Assembly: GCF_014635305.1 (NCBI RefSeq)
Contig: NZ_BMCS01000003.1
Span: 729,000 to 792,999, forward strand
DNA: 64,000 bases
Reading direction: 5' to 3'
Source of the DNA: Williamsia phyllosphaerae
Lineage (GTDB): Bacteria > Actinomycetota > Actinomycetes > Mycobacteriales > Mycobacteriaceae
This document shows positions 38,898 to 47,600 of the stretch, one piece after another (position 1 is the stretch's first letter; each line of letters opens with the position of its first letter). The notes under the pieces are model-generated. The model saw only the letters and a program-made list of their open reading frames with translations. It searched no databases and was not told the origin of the DNA. The position numbers and the translations under genes were made by a program.

Positions 38898-38903
38898 ACG
38901 GTA
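38898..38903 (-). promoter_or_regulatory. Putative -10 element of the DUF1990 gene
   Basis: On the minus strand TACCGT ends 7 nt before the ATG at 38890, in the short gap after the glycosylase gene. Leaderless transcription is predicted. Confidence 0.4.
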
Positions 38904-38909
38904 GCGCCG

Positions 38910-39482
38910 TCACCCGGCCTCGACGATCCCCGCCGCCTGTCCGACCCTGCGGTAGGCGGCGGCCAGCGAGTCGACGGTGTCGTGGGCGTTGAGTCCGCTG
39001 GGGTTGGGGACAATCCACAGCGGTGTACCGGCGAGCTGTTCGTCCTGCTCCCCCGTGACGGCCTTGGGTCGACGAAAGGCGGTGCGGTAGGCCGTGATCC
39101 CGGCGACCGCGACCACCTTCGGCGCGACGGTACGCACGGTGTCGAGGAGCCGCCGGGTCCCATCCCGCAGTTCGTCCGACGTCAGTTCGTCGGCGCGGGC
39201 GGTCGCCCTCGGGGCGAGGTTTGTGATCCCGATGCCCCGCCGCAGCAACATCTCCCGATCGGCGGCGGTGTATCCACCCGACGCATCGATCAGACGGTCG
39301 AGGATGCCCGCCCGGTGCAGAGCGGGGTAGAACCGGTTGCCGGGTCGCGCGAAATGCGCGCCTGTGGCCGCCGTCCAGAGGCTCGGGTTGATCCCCACGA
39401 ACAGCAGTCGACAGTCGTCGCCGATCAGGTCGTCGACCACGGAGTCGCGGTAGGCCGCCAGCTCGGTCTGCGTGAACCTCAT
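38910..39482 (-). CDS. mug: Mismatch-specific DNA glycosylase, Mug/TDG type
   Basis: A 190-residue uracil/thymine DNA glycosylase of the Mug family, which removes U or T mispaired with G. The first active-site motif is LLFVGINPSLWTAATGAHFARPGNRFYPAL, with the asparagine of GINP that positions water. The second is the base-flipping loop NPSGLNAH near residue 162. Length matches the family (E. coli Mug is about 168). It is divergent from the VOC gene at 39516 by 33 nt. Confidence 0.93.
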   Translation of the reverse strand: MRFTQTELAAYRDSVVDDLIGDDCRLLFVGINPSLWTAATGAHFARPGNRFYPALHRAGILDRLIDASGGYTAADREMLLRRGIGITNLAPRATARADELTSDELRDGTRRLLDTVRTVAPKVVAVAGITAYRTAFRRPKAVTGEQDEQLAGTPLWIVPNPSGLNAHDTVDSLAAAYRRVGQAAGIVEAG

Positions 39483-39502
39483 CGATGGAGTAGATCAGCT
39501 CG

Positions 39503-39508
39503 TAGACT
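39503..39508 (+). promoter_or_regulatory. Putative -10 element of the VOC gene at 39516
   Basis: TAGACT ends 7 nt before the ATG at 39516. The divergent gap is only 33 nt, so a leader with a Shine-Dalgarno sequence hardly fits. Confidence 0.5.
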
Positions 39509-39515
39509 CCTCCCG

Positions 39516-39947
39516 ATGAGGCAGCAGGCCAGTTTCATCACCTTCGCCACCCCTGACCTCGACGCCGCGCGGGCCTTCTACTGCAGCGGATTGGGGTGGG
39601 AACCGCTTCTCGACGTCCCGGGCGAGATCTTGTTCTTCCAGGTCGCGCCCGGACTGCTCCTGGGGTTGTTCGACGCCGACAGCTTCGACTCCGATCTCGC
39701 GGGGGCGGGAAACGGGTCGACCGTGTCCGGGGTGACGATCGCCAACAACGTCGACAGCCGCGACGAGGTGATCGCCGTCGTCGATCAGATGACCGCGGCC
39801 GGCGCCACCGTCCTCAAGCCTCCTCAGGACGGTGCCTTCGGCGGCATCTTCCACGCCCACGTCGCCGACCCCAACGGCGTGATCTGGGAGATCGCGCACA
39901 ATCCCGGATGGCGCGTGGAGGCCGACGGAACGGTGGTCTTCGGTTGA
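39516..39947 (+). CDS. VOC-family (glyoxalase-like) protein
   Basis: A 143-residue vicinal-oxygen-chelate protein built of two beta-alpha-beta-beta-beta modules. The opening FITFATPDLDAARAFYCSGLGWEPL and the closing HAHVADPNGVIWEIAHNPGW are diagnostic; the glutamate in IWEIAHNP is a typical metal-ligand position. Such proteins include glyoxalases, dioxygenases and antibiotic-binding proteins, and the function cannot be picked here. It is convergent with the next gene, one base between stops. Confidence 0.87.
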   Translation: MRQQASFITFATPDLDAARAFYCSGLGWEPLLDVPGEILFFQVAPGLLLGLFDADSFDSDLAGAGNGSTVSGVTIANNVDSRDEVIAVVDQMTAAGATVLKPPQDGAFGGIFHAHVADPNGVIWEIAHNPGWRVEADGTVVFG

Positions 39948-39948
39948 C

Positions 39949-40296
39949 CTACAGGTGCGTCAGCACGTTCACGACGGTTCCCGCGCTGTCGCGGTAGAAG
40001 AACCGGCGCACGCCCCACTCCTCATCGCTCAGCGGATGCACGATCTCCAGTGACGCGTCGATGGCCGCATGGTATCTCGCATCGACGTCGGACACCTCGA
40101 TAGACACCGCCGGGTTGCACGGCGCGGTCTGGTCGACGGTCATGAGGCTCAGCTGAACCCGATGGTCCGCGTCGGCGAGGGTCGCGATCCAGCCGTGGTC
40201 CATCACCACCTCCAGGCCCAGGACCGCCCGGTGCTCCGCTATCGCGGCGGCCAGATCGGTGACGGTGACGACCGGCATCACACGGGTGACTGTCAT
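39949..40296 (-). CDS. VOC-family protein (bleomycin-resistance/glyoxalase-like)
   Basis: A 115-residue single VOC domain with VMPVVTVTDLAAAIAEHRAVLGLEVVMDHGWIATLADAD and the C-terminal GVRRFFYRDSAGTVVNVLTH. It is shorter than its convergent neighbour and not closely similar to it, so a recent duplication is unlikely. Function unknown. Confidence 0.84.
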   Translation of the reverse strand: MTVTRVMPVVTVTDLAAAIAEHRAVLGLEVVMDHGWIATLADADHRVQLSLMTVDQTAPCNPAVSIEVSDVDARYHAAIDASLEIVHPLSDEEWGVRRFFYRDSAGTVVNVLTHL

Positions 40297-40307
40297 GGGC
40301 TACAGGA

Positions 40308-40796
40308 TCACAGGTGTGCAGCGGTCACCGCAGCCCAGTAGATGTCGGCGGTGGCGTTGCAGGTGGTCAGCGCGGTCCCGGCGCCGTAGGCGTAGGCGCA
40401 GTTGGTCTTGAGGTCGGTGCGCAGGGCCGAATTGCACGCCGTGTAACTGCTACCCGAGGCGTCGGCGCGGTCGTAGCAGAGGTCATGGCGTGCGCACGGA
40501 CCGCGGAAGTCGGCCGCGAAGTAGCTGTCCGGCGACGACGTGCAGTAGTCGTGGCGGGCCACGGGAGCCAGGTTCGTGTTGTAGACGTAGTTGCTCGGGA
40601 TGCCGACGAACGCCGCCGCAGAGGTGGACCGCGACTGCACCGAGACAGGCGGTCCGGGGTAGACCTGCGACGCCGCCTGCGCGGCGGGGTCGATCGGGTA
40701 CTGCTCGGTCGGCGTGGCCGATGCGGTGGCCTGGTCACCAAGAACGGCGATCACCAGCAGGGCGAAGGTCACGACGGCGGCGCGAATTCGATTCAT
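40308..40796 (-). CDS. Secreted prokaryotic phospholipase A2
   Basis: A 162-residue precursor with a signal peptide (hydrophobic VVTFALLVIAVLG, probable cleavage after ATASA near residue 27). The C-terminal half carries the prokaryotic PLA2 signature HDYCTSSPD then DFRGPCARHDLCYDRAD, where the His-Asp pair of RHDLCYD is the catalytic dyad and the cysteines form conserved disulfides. It should release fatty acids from phospholipids outside the cell. Similar enzymes are known from Streptomyces violaceoruber. It is divergent from the SDR gene. Confidence 0.9.
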   Translation of the reverse strand: MNRIRAAVVTFALLVIAVLGDQATASATPTEQYPIDPAAQAASQVYPGPPVSVQSRSTSAAAFVGIPSNYVYNTNLAPVARHDYCTSSPDSYFAADFRGPCARHDLCYDRADASGSSYTACNSALRTDLKTNCAYAYGAGTALTTCNATADIYWAAVTAAHL

Positions 40797-40895
40797 TACC
40801 GGAGGTAATCACCTGCCCGTGACGCCGGCTCCCGAATTGGGCGAATTTCGTGTGAATTGCGAAAGACGTGATCGCGTTCGGGAATGACGCCGCGG

Positions 40896-40922
40896 GCGCA
40901 CCCCGTTGCAGCGGGGGTGTGC
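40896..40922 (+). other. Stem-loop upstream of the SDR gene
   Basis: GCGCACCCC (40896-40904) and GGGGTGTGC (40914-40922) pair over nine positions with one wobble, 35 nt before the ATG at 40958. It may be a leader structure or a terminator of unknown transcripts. Confidence 0.25.
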
Positions 40923-40957
40923 CGCTTCTCGGCATCACCGAACGAAAGGTCGCGATC

Positions 40958-41782
40958 ATGAGTGGAAAAGTGTGGTTCATCACCGGTACGTCCCGCGGAT
41001 TCGGACGCGAGTGGGCAATCGCCGCACTCGAGCGAGGCGACAAGGTCGCGGCCACCGCGCGTGACACGTCGAAGCTCGACGACCTCGCCGCGAAGTACGG
41101 CGACGCACTGCTGCCGATCGAACTCGACGTCACCGATCGCGATGCCGACTTCGCCGCGGTCAAGAAGGCGCACGACACGTTCGGTCGTCTCGACATCGTC
41201 ATCAACAATGCCGGCTACGGCCTGTTCGGATTCGTCGAAGAGGTCAGCGAGGCCGAGGCGCGCGACCAGTTGGAGACGAACGTCTTCGGCGCCCTGTGGA
41301 TCACCCAGGCGGCGCTGCCCATCATGCGCGAGCAGCGCAGCGGACACATCCTGCAGGTGTCGTCCATCGGCGGCATCAGCGCGTTCCCGCTGGTCGGTCT
41401 CTACCACGCGTCGAAGTGGGCGCTGGAGGGCTTCTCCCAGTCGCTGGCCCAGGAGGTCGAGGACTTCGGCATCCACGTCACGCTCATCGAACCGGGCGGG
41501 TTCAGCACCGACTGGAGCGGACCGTCGGCCAAGCACGCGACCGAGCTCGACGCCTACGCCGATGCGCACAAGGCCGCGCAGGAGGGCCGCAAGAAGCGCA
41601 GCGGCACGCCGGGCGACCCGACCGCGTCGGCCCGTGCTCTGCTCAAGGTGATCGACGCCGAGAAGCCGCCGCTGCGTGTGTTCTTCGGTGAGGCGCCGCT
41701 CGGTATCGCCAAGGCGGACTACGAGAGCCGCATCAAGAACTGGGAGCAGTGGCAGGACGTGGCCCTCGAGGCCCAGGGCTGA
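40958..41782 (+). CDS. SDR-family NAD(P)-dependent oxidoreductase
   Basis: A 274-residue classical short-chain dehydrogenase. It has the cofactor motif TGTSRGFGREWAIAAL near residue 9, NNAGYG near 84, the catalytic serine in VSSIGG and the catalytic YHASK near 150. The Arg after the second glycine and the basic TARD turn suggest NADPH preference. The substrate is unknown. The ATG at 40958 follows AAAGG; the upstream extension from 40868 is unconserved and contains the hairpin at 40896-40922. Confidence 0.92.
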   Translation: MSGKVWFITGTSRGFGREWAIAALERGDKVAATARDTSKLDDLAAKYGDALLPIELDVTDRDADFAAVKKAHDTFGRLDIVINNAGYGLFGFVEEVSEAEARDQLETNVFGALWITQAALPIMREQRSGHILQVSSIGGISAFPLVGLYHASKWALEGFSQSLAQEVEDFGIHVTLIEPGGFSTDWSGPSAKHATELDAYADAHKAAQEGRKKRSGTPGDPTASARALLKVIDAEKPPLRVFFGEAPLGIAKADYESRIKNWEQWQDVALEAQG

Positions 41783-41800
41783 GACAGCCCACCGGACGCC

Positions 41801-42958
41801 TCAGCGCAGGCGGAGTTCGACGACCACCGGCGAGTGATCACTCGCCGGTGGTTCGCCGTTGAGAGGCGGCAACTTCTGCGGTCGCATCGCGTCGAAATGT
41901 GCGGACGCGTAGATCCGGTCGCTGTTGGGCGGTGCACCGGCGGTCGCCTCCGACAGCCCCACGTCGGTGCACATCTCGTGCTCGCGGTCGAACTCGGCGG
42001 AGCCGTCGCGCACGTTGAAGTCGGCCCCGAGGATCGTCGGTCCGACCCACGTCGGGACGGTGTCGAGGATCGGCGCGACCTGGCGGGCAGGCTCGTCGAC
42101 GCCGTCGTGTGGCGAGCTGAAATGTCCGGACAGCACCCTGATCCGATTGCCGGTCGGCGTGCAGATCACGGCATCTGTGGCGGCACGCGGCTGGTACTCG
42201 GTGCTGGCGGCGAACACGCGAGCGCGACGGCCGAACCACCCCGAGACGATGCCCGACCACATCGCCGCCGCGGAGCGAAAACGTCGAGAGGTCTTGTCGC
42301 CGAATGCGTCCGAGATGCGCAGACCTCGCGCGTCGCTGATCGTGATGCCGCTGAAGGTCAGGACTCCCGTGCCCTCCCGACGCCCGTAGACCTTCTCCGC
42401 GGCCGGGGTCATGACCGCACCCGTGGGATGCAGGCGCTTGACCAGCTGCCCGAGTGTGTCGGTCATCGTCGAGCGCAACGCGAAGTCGTCGAGCTCCTGC
42501 AGCAGGACGATGTCGGCCTCGGCGGCCCGGATCGTCGCCGCCAGATGGTCGAGGGTGCGCGGTGTCGCGAGAAACTTCCCGGGGCCGCCCATGCCCCCGT
42601 GCACGTTGTACTCCAGCACCCGCAGGGTCTCGCCGATCACCTCCGGGGTCTCGACGTGGTCGGGGCGGTAGGGGCCCAGGCTCAGCCCGATCATCTGCGA
42701 CCGGACCATGCCCACCGCGAATCCGGCTGCCGCTCCGAGCAACGCCGCCGCGACGACGCCCGCGGAGGTGAACGCGCCGATCACGGCGCCGATCACGCCG
42801 CCCACCAGGAGCCACCACCCGCGATCACGGATCGTCGAGCCGATCAGGTCGATCAATCCCGGACGGTGGTCATCGAGGTCGAGCCTCGGCAGCATCGACC
42901 CGCCCGTGAGCGGGAGTCGACGGATGGTGTGGACGGTGACGTCGACGGCGAGGGTCAT
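41801..42958 (-). CDS. Membrane-anchored endonuclease/exonuclease/phosphatase-family protein
   Basis: A 385-residue protein with two transmembrane helices at about 48-90 (WWLLVGGVIGAVIGAFT, GVVAAALLGAAAGFAVGMV) and a C-terminal metallophosphatase/nuclease fold. The EEP motifs are all visible: VLEYNVHGG, IVLLQELDDF with the metal-binding glutamate, ILGADFNVRDG and SDHSPVVVEL with the catalytic histidine. Substrates of this superfamily range from DNA to phosphoinositides and sphingolipids. The last codons contain a 30-bp perfect palindrome. It is 5 nt after the Dabb gene. Confidence 0.87.
   Translation of the reverse strand: MTLAVDVTVHTIRRLPLTGGSMLPRLDLDDHRPGLIDLIGSTIRDRGWWLLVGGVIGAVIGAFTSAGVVAAALLGAAAGFAVGMVRSQMIGLSLGPYRPDHVETPEVIGETLRVLEYNVHGGMGGPGKFLATPRTLDHLAATIRAAEADIVLLQELDDFALRSTMTDTLGQLVKRLHPTGAVMTPAAEKVYGRREGTGVLTFSGITISDARGLRISDAFGDKTSRRFRSAAAMWSGIVSGWFGRRARVFAASTEYQPRAATDAVICTPTGNRIRVLSGHFSSPHDGVDEPARQVAPILDTVPTWVGPTILGADFNVRDGSAEFDREHEMCTDVGLSEATAGAPPNSDRIYASAHFDAMRPQKLPPLNGEPPASDHSPVVVELRLR
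41823..41852. repeat. 30-bp perfect palindrome at the 3' end of the EEP gene
   Basis: From 41823 to 41852 the sequence is its own reverse complement, with half-site ACCACCGGCGAGTGA. It lies inside the last codons of the minus-strand EEP gene and 41 nt after the plus-strand SDR stop. It could serve as a terminator for the SDR gene or form a cruciform. Confidence 0.7.
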
Positions 42959-42963
42959 CGGCG

Positions 42964-43278
42964 TCAGATCTCGAACTGCACGCGGGCGACCTGCTCGCAG
43001 ACGTCGACGATCCGTTTCCGGTGCGCGTTGTGCTCCGGGTCGTTGTCGTAGCCGCGGTAGGCGTCGATGTCCTGCCAGTCGTTGGTGATGGCGAAATCCC
43101 AGCCACCATCGCGCAGTCCGGCGTCGAGACCGGCGTGATTGGCGAGCAGTCCCGGCAGGGTCAGCGCAGCGATTCCGGCCAGGCCCGCCTCGAGCTCGAC
43201 GCGGTCGTCCGCTCGTCCGTCGGGACCGCGGTCGCGAAGGCGACCCATCACCACATTGCGAATCATGTCGTCGATCAT
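42964..43278 (-). CDS. Dabb-family (stress-responsive alpha/beta barrel) protein
   Basis: A 104-residue dimeric alpha/beta barrel (Dabb) protein. Signature features are the opening MIRNVVMGRL in place of the usual HxVLFKL, LPGLLANHAGLDAGLRDGGWDFAITNDWQDIDAYRGYDNDPEHNAHRK, where the central DFAI strand and the HxxH-like end are typical, and a C-terminal strand. Homologues include polyketide cyclases and plant stress proteins. The function here is unknown. It precedes the EEP gene in the same operon. Confidence 0.86.
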   Translation of the reverse strand: MIDDMIRNVVMGRLRDRGPDGRADDRVELEAGLAGIAALTLPGLLANHAGLDAGLRDGGWDFAITNDWQDIDAYRGYDNDPEHNAHRKRIVDVCEQVARVQFEI

Positions 43279-43292
43279 CCCGCAGTCCGTTT

Positions 43293-44300
43293 TCAGGGAT
43301 GGACGACGGTGACCCCTCCGACGCCGGCGCCGGGTTCACCCAGCGCCATCAGCCGTGCCGGCGCATCGTCGAGGTCGACGGCGTCGCGGAGCAGGGCCTG
43401 CGGCGCCAGGGTTCCCGCGGCGATCTCGGCGAGCATCGCCGGATAGGTGTGCGCGGCCATACCGTGACTGCCCAGCAGTTGCAGTTCGCGTGCGATGACG
43501 AGTCCCATCGGGACGGCCGGTGCGACGTCGTCGCCGAGCAGTCCGACCTGTACGTGGCGTCCGCGGGGTCGCAGGCACGCGATGGACGCCCGCATGGTCG
43601 TGGCGGCACCGAACGCGTCGATGGACACGTCCATGTCCCGCAGATCGTCGGCCGACTGTGCGCTACGCGTCGCACCCAGAGACATCGCCAGGTCGCGGCT
43701 CACCGGTGACGGGTCGATCGCGACGACCGTCGCGCCGCGGGCGGCCGCGATCATCACCGCCGACAGTCCGACGCCGCCGCAGCCGTGCACGGCGACCGAC
43801 TCCCCCGCCTGCACGTCCGCCACCTGGGTCACCGCCCGGTAGGCGGTCGCGAAACGACAGCCCAGGCCGGCGGCGGTGTCGAAGTCGACGTCGTCGGGCA
43901 ACGCCACCAGGTTCACGTCCGCATGGTCGAGTGCGACGCGCTCGGCGAACGAGCCCTGATGGGTGAACCCGGGTTGGGTCTGGCGTTCGCACACCTGCTG
44001 ATCGCCGCGGCGACATGGTCCGCAGTCGCCGCAGGCGCAGACGAAGGGCACGGTCACGCGCGCACCGATCCCCCACTCGCGGACGTCGGCCCCGACCTCG
44101 ACGACGGTCCCGGCCAGTTCGTGGCCCGGCACATTCGGCAGCGGGATGTCGGGATCGTGCCCCTGCCAGCCATGCCAGTCGCTGCGACACAGACCGGTCG
44201 CGGCCACGGCCACCACCACCCCGTGCGCAGGGCAGGAGGGCTCGGCGATGTCGCGCACCGACATCGCCGCACCGAACGTCTCGTACACCACGGCTCGCAC
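43293..44300 (-). CDS. Zinc-dependent medium-chain alcohol dehydrogenase
   Basis: A 335-residue MDR-type dehydrogenase. Catalytic zinc ligands are in ATGLCRSDWHGW (Cys) and VPGHELAGTVVEVG (His, Glu). The structural zinc site is the four-cysteine VCACGDCGPCRRGDQQVC, and the cofactor fold is VAVHGCGGVGLSAVMIAAARGATVVAID. The acidic residue ending that strand favours NADH. The specific alcohol is unknown. GTG at 44300 was chosen; the longer frame overlaps the divergent DUF503 gene. A weak CACAAT hexamer lies 6 nt before it. Confidence 0.92.
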   Translation of the reverse strand: MRAVVYETFGAAMSVRDIAEPSCPAHGVVVAVAATGLCRSDWHGWQGHDPDIPLPNVPGHELAGTVVEVGADVREWGIGARVTVPFVCACGDCGPCRRGDQQVCERQTQPGFTHQGSFAERVALDHADVNLVALPDDVDFDTAAGLGCRFATAYRAVTQVADVQAGESVAVHGCGGVGLSAVMIAAARGATVVAIDPSPVSRDLAMSLGATRSAQSADDLRDMDVSIDAFGAATTMRASIACLRPRGRHVQVGLLGDDVAPAVPMGLVIARELQLLGSHGMAAHTYPAMLAEIAAGTLAPQALLRDAVDLDDAPARLMALGEPGAGVGGVTVVHP

Positions 44301-44338
44301 CGACTCATTGTGCTCTGTGTCGCCGACCGACCTGCACG

Positions 44339-44344
44339 TAGGAT
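44339..44344 (+). promoter_or_regulatory. Putative -10 element of the DUF503 gene
   Basis: TAGGAT ends 7 nt before the ATG at 44352, in the 51-nt divergent gap. A leaderless mRNA is predicted. Confidence 0.5.
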
Positions 44345-44351
44345 TGCCGCG

Positions 44352-44648
44352 ATGTGGATTGGGTGGATCGAGTTCGACTTCCTGTTGGGAGACGTGCACT
44401 CGCTGAAAGAGAAACGTTCCCTGGTGCGGCCGATCGTCTCGGAGATGAGCCGAAAGTTCTCCGTCTCGGCCGCGGAGGTCGATCACACCGATCTGCACCG
44501 CCGTGCCGGAATCGGCGCGTCGGTCGTCAGCGCCGACCGCGTGCACGTCACCGAGGTGATCGATCGTCTCGAACGGCACGGCGCCAGCCGACCCGAGGTG
44601 CACCTGGTCTCGGTGCGTCGACGGATCATCCGCGCGGACGAGGTCTGA
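44352..44648 (+). CDS. DUF503 family protein
   Basis: A 98-residue protein with the DUF503 hallmark GWIEFDFLLGDVHSLKEKRSLVRPIVSEMSRKFSVSAAEVDHTDLHRRAGIGASVVSAD. Members are small ferredoxin-like folds often encoded near rbfA and ribosome-maturation genes. Here it stands between an alcohol dehydrogenase and the ABC exporter with no ribosome gene nearby. Role unknown. Confidence 0.92.
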   Translation: MWIGWIEFDFLLGDVHSLKEKRSLVRPIVSEMSRKFSVSAAEVDHTDLHRRAGIGASVVSADRVHVTEVIDRLERHGASRPEVHLVSVRRRIIRADEV

Positions 44649-44663
44649 TCCGGTCGCACGAGG

Positions 44664-47600
44664 TCAGCCCGCCAGGTGTCCCCACTCGTCGGAGAGCCGG
44701 GTCCACGGTCCGGTCGCGACGATCGCACCGTCGACCAGGACGACGACCCGGTCGGCCTGGGCCAGGGCCGCACGCTTGGACGTTGACCCCAGCACCGTGA
44801 TGCCCCGGTCGCGCAGTGCGGCCCACAGCTCGACCTCGGTGGTGGCATCGAGCGCACTCGAGACGTCATCGGCCAGAAGCAGTTCCGGCTCGATCGCCAG
44901 CGCGCGGGCCAGCGCCAGTCGCTGCACCTGACCGCCGGACAGTCGGACACCGCGGTGCCCGACGACCGAGTCGACACCGCCGGCCGCGGCGACATCGGGC
45001 TCGAGACGGGCGTCGGCCACCGCACGGTCGATCGGCCGGTCGTGGTCGAGGCGGACGTTGTCGGCGAACGTCCCCGACAGCACCCGGGGAACCTGCGCCA
45101 CATGCGCGACCTGCCCCGGCCGGAGGAACGTCTGGGCGTCAACGATGTCCGCGTCGTTCCACCGGATGACGCCGGTGTGGCCCACCAGCCCGCACAGGCT
45201 CGCGAGGAGGCTGGACTTCCCCGAACCCACCTGGCCGAGGAGCAACACGAGCTCCCCCGCCTCGACCGTGAGGTCGACGCCGGAGACACCGCGGGTGCCG
45301 TCGTCGTGCACCGCGGACACGTCGCGCAGTTCGAGGCGCCGCAGCGGGGTGCGCTGGGTCGGGGCCGGGCGAGGCGCCGTCCCGGCCCACAGGTCGACGC
45401 CCGGCGGGATGTCCATGAGGTCGGCGCCGCCGGCGAAGCGGCTCGTCGCCTTCTGCCAGGACCGGGTTCCCGGCGCCTCGGTGATGACCGCTCCGGCGAC
45501 CCGCCCGAAGTAGTCGAAGCCACCGACCGCACCCGACACCAGTAGCGCCGTCGCCAGATCCCAGCCGTCGAGCAGGTAGACCACCCACGCGGCGACGACA
45601 CCGAGTTGGACCATGACGACCGGCACCCCGATGAGTACCGACTGCACACGGTGTTCACGGACCGCGGCGTCGACGCGTCCGCCGTCGACGCCGCGCAGGT
45701 GTGCGTGGACGTCGTCGGTGGCGGCGGCGAGCTTGACGGTGCGCACGCTCTCCAACGACGACACCAGCGACCGCCCGAAGTGGGCGCGGGTGGCCGATGC
45801 GGCCGCGGCCGACCGACCCGCGATCGGGCGCCCGACCACCGACGCCGCGGCCGCGGCGATCATGACCGCGAGCAGGATCGCACCGGCCAGGACGCTGCCG
45901 CCGAGGACGGCGGCGGTCACGACGACGAACAGTCCGTTGGTGACGTCGATCCACCGGTCGGAGTAGCGCAGGAAACGGTCGGAGTCGAGTACCCGCGACA
46001 TCACCTCGCCGGGCGGTGTCCGCGGCAACCCGTGTTGCCGGGTCTGCGCCTCGAGCACGGTCATCCGGATCCGCAGCGACGCCGCGCTCCACCACGGCAG
46101 GAATCGTCGGATCGCCGCCGCGAGGGTGATCGGGTTGGCCAGCAGGACGATCACCAGGGAGACGGTCAGCGTGACCGGCGTCTCACCGCGCTGCAGGTTC
46201 TGCACGACGTGACCCCAGACGTAGCCGGTCAGCGCACCGGTCGCCCCGAGGATCGCGTTCACGGCGAACAACGCACATCCGAGAAGTCCCCACGTCGGGT
46301 GGACTCGGATGATGTGGGCGATCCCGCGCGTCAGGCTCGGTCCGTCACCGACATCGACGATCTCGGGCGGCGGGCCTTGACGTCGCACACCGCCGATGGC
46401 ACCCGCATCGGCGCCGGTCGGTTCCTTGTGCAGTGCGGGCCGTTCGACCGCGTCGGTACCGGCGGCGTCGAGGAGTCTCCGGAACGGTCCGGGTCGGGAC
46501 TCGAGTTCGGTGCGCGGGCCCTGGTCGATGATGTGGCCGCGTTCGAGCACCGCGACCTGGTCGGCGCGGGTCACGGTGGAGAGCCGGTGCGCGATGAGGA
46601 TGCCGGTGCGGTCGGCGAGAAGCCGGTCGGCGGCGCGGACCACGCGCGCCTCGGTGAGCGGGTCCATCCGCGCGGTCGCCTCGTCGAGGATCACCACGCG
46701 CACGTCGCGGACGAGCAACCGCGCGAACGCGACGAGTTGCTCCTCGCCCGCCGACAACGTCGTCCCGCCGGGTCCGAGAACCGTGTCGAGTCCGTCGGGC
46801 AGGCCGTCCACCCACGCGGTGAGGTCCAGTTCGTCGACCGCCCCCTGCAGACGGTTTCGCGGCAACGCCGCGAACAGTGCGATGTTGTCCGCCAGGGTCC
46901 CCGCGAGGATCTCGGTCCGTTGGGTCACCACGCCGACCGACGACCGCAGCTGGTGCAGGTCGAGATCGAGGACGTCGACCCCGCCGACGAACAACGACCC
47001 GGGCTCGGGATCGACCGCGCGCGAGACCAGCGAAGCGAGCGTCGACTTGCCCGATCCGGTCCGTCCGACGAGCGCGCATGTGCTGCCCGCCGGCACGGTC
47101 AGGTCGATGCCGTCGAGGGCGAACACCCCCTCGGCATAGGCGAAGCGCAGGTCACGCAGCACGATGTCGACGGGCCCGTCGGGGATGGGTTGCCCACCAA
47201 CGGGTTCGGGATCAGTACCCACCAGCTGTCGGAGCCGGATGATCGCACCCATGCCCGCCTGCAGTTCGGGGAGGTGACGTGCGAGTTGGTTGATCTGACC
47301 GATGAGGCCGGAGCTGACGAGGAAGAGCGTGACCAGGCTCGCGACGTCGAGGTCGTTGTCGGCCACGAGCGCCACCCCCGCGACGACGACTCCGCCGAGC
47401 AGCGCGTGCAGCAGTCCTCCACAACGGATGGCGATGCGCGACTCCACGGCGATGACGGCCCGGAAACGATCCTGGATGGTGCCGGAGATCTCCGCGACCC
47501 GACGCAACAGGTACGCCTGGCCCATGCTGGTGCGCATGTCGTCCCGGGCGGCGATGCCCTCCTCCATCGCCGCAGCGTGGTCGGTCCAGGCGATCTCCTC

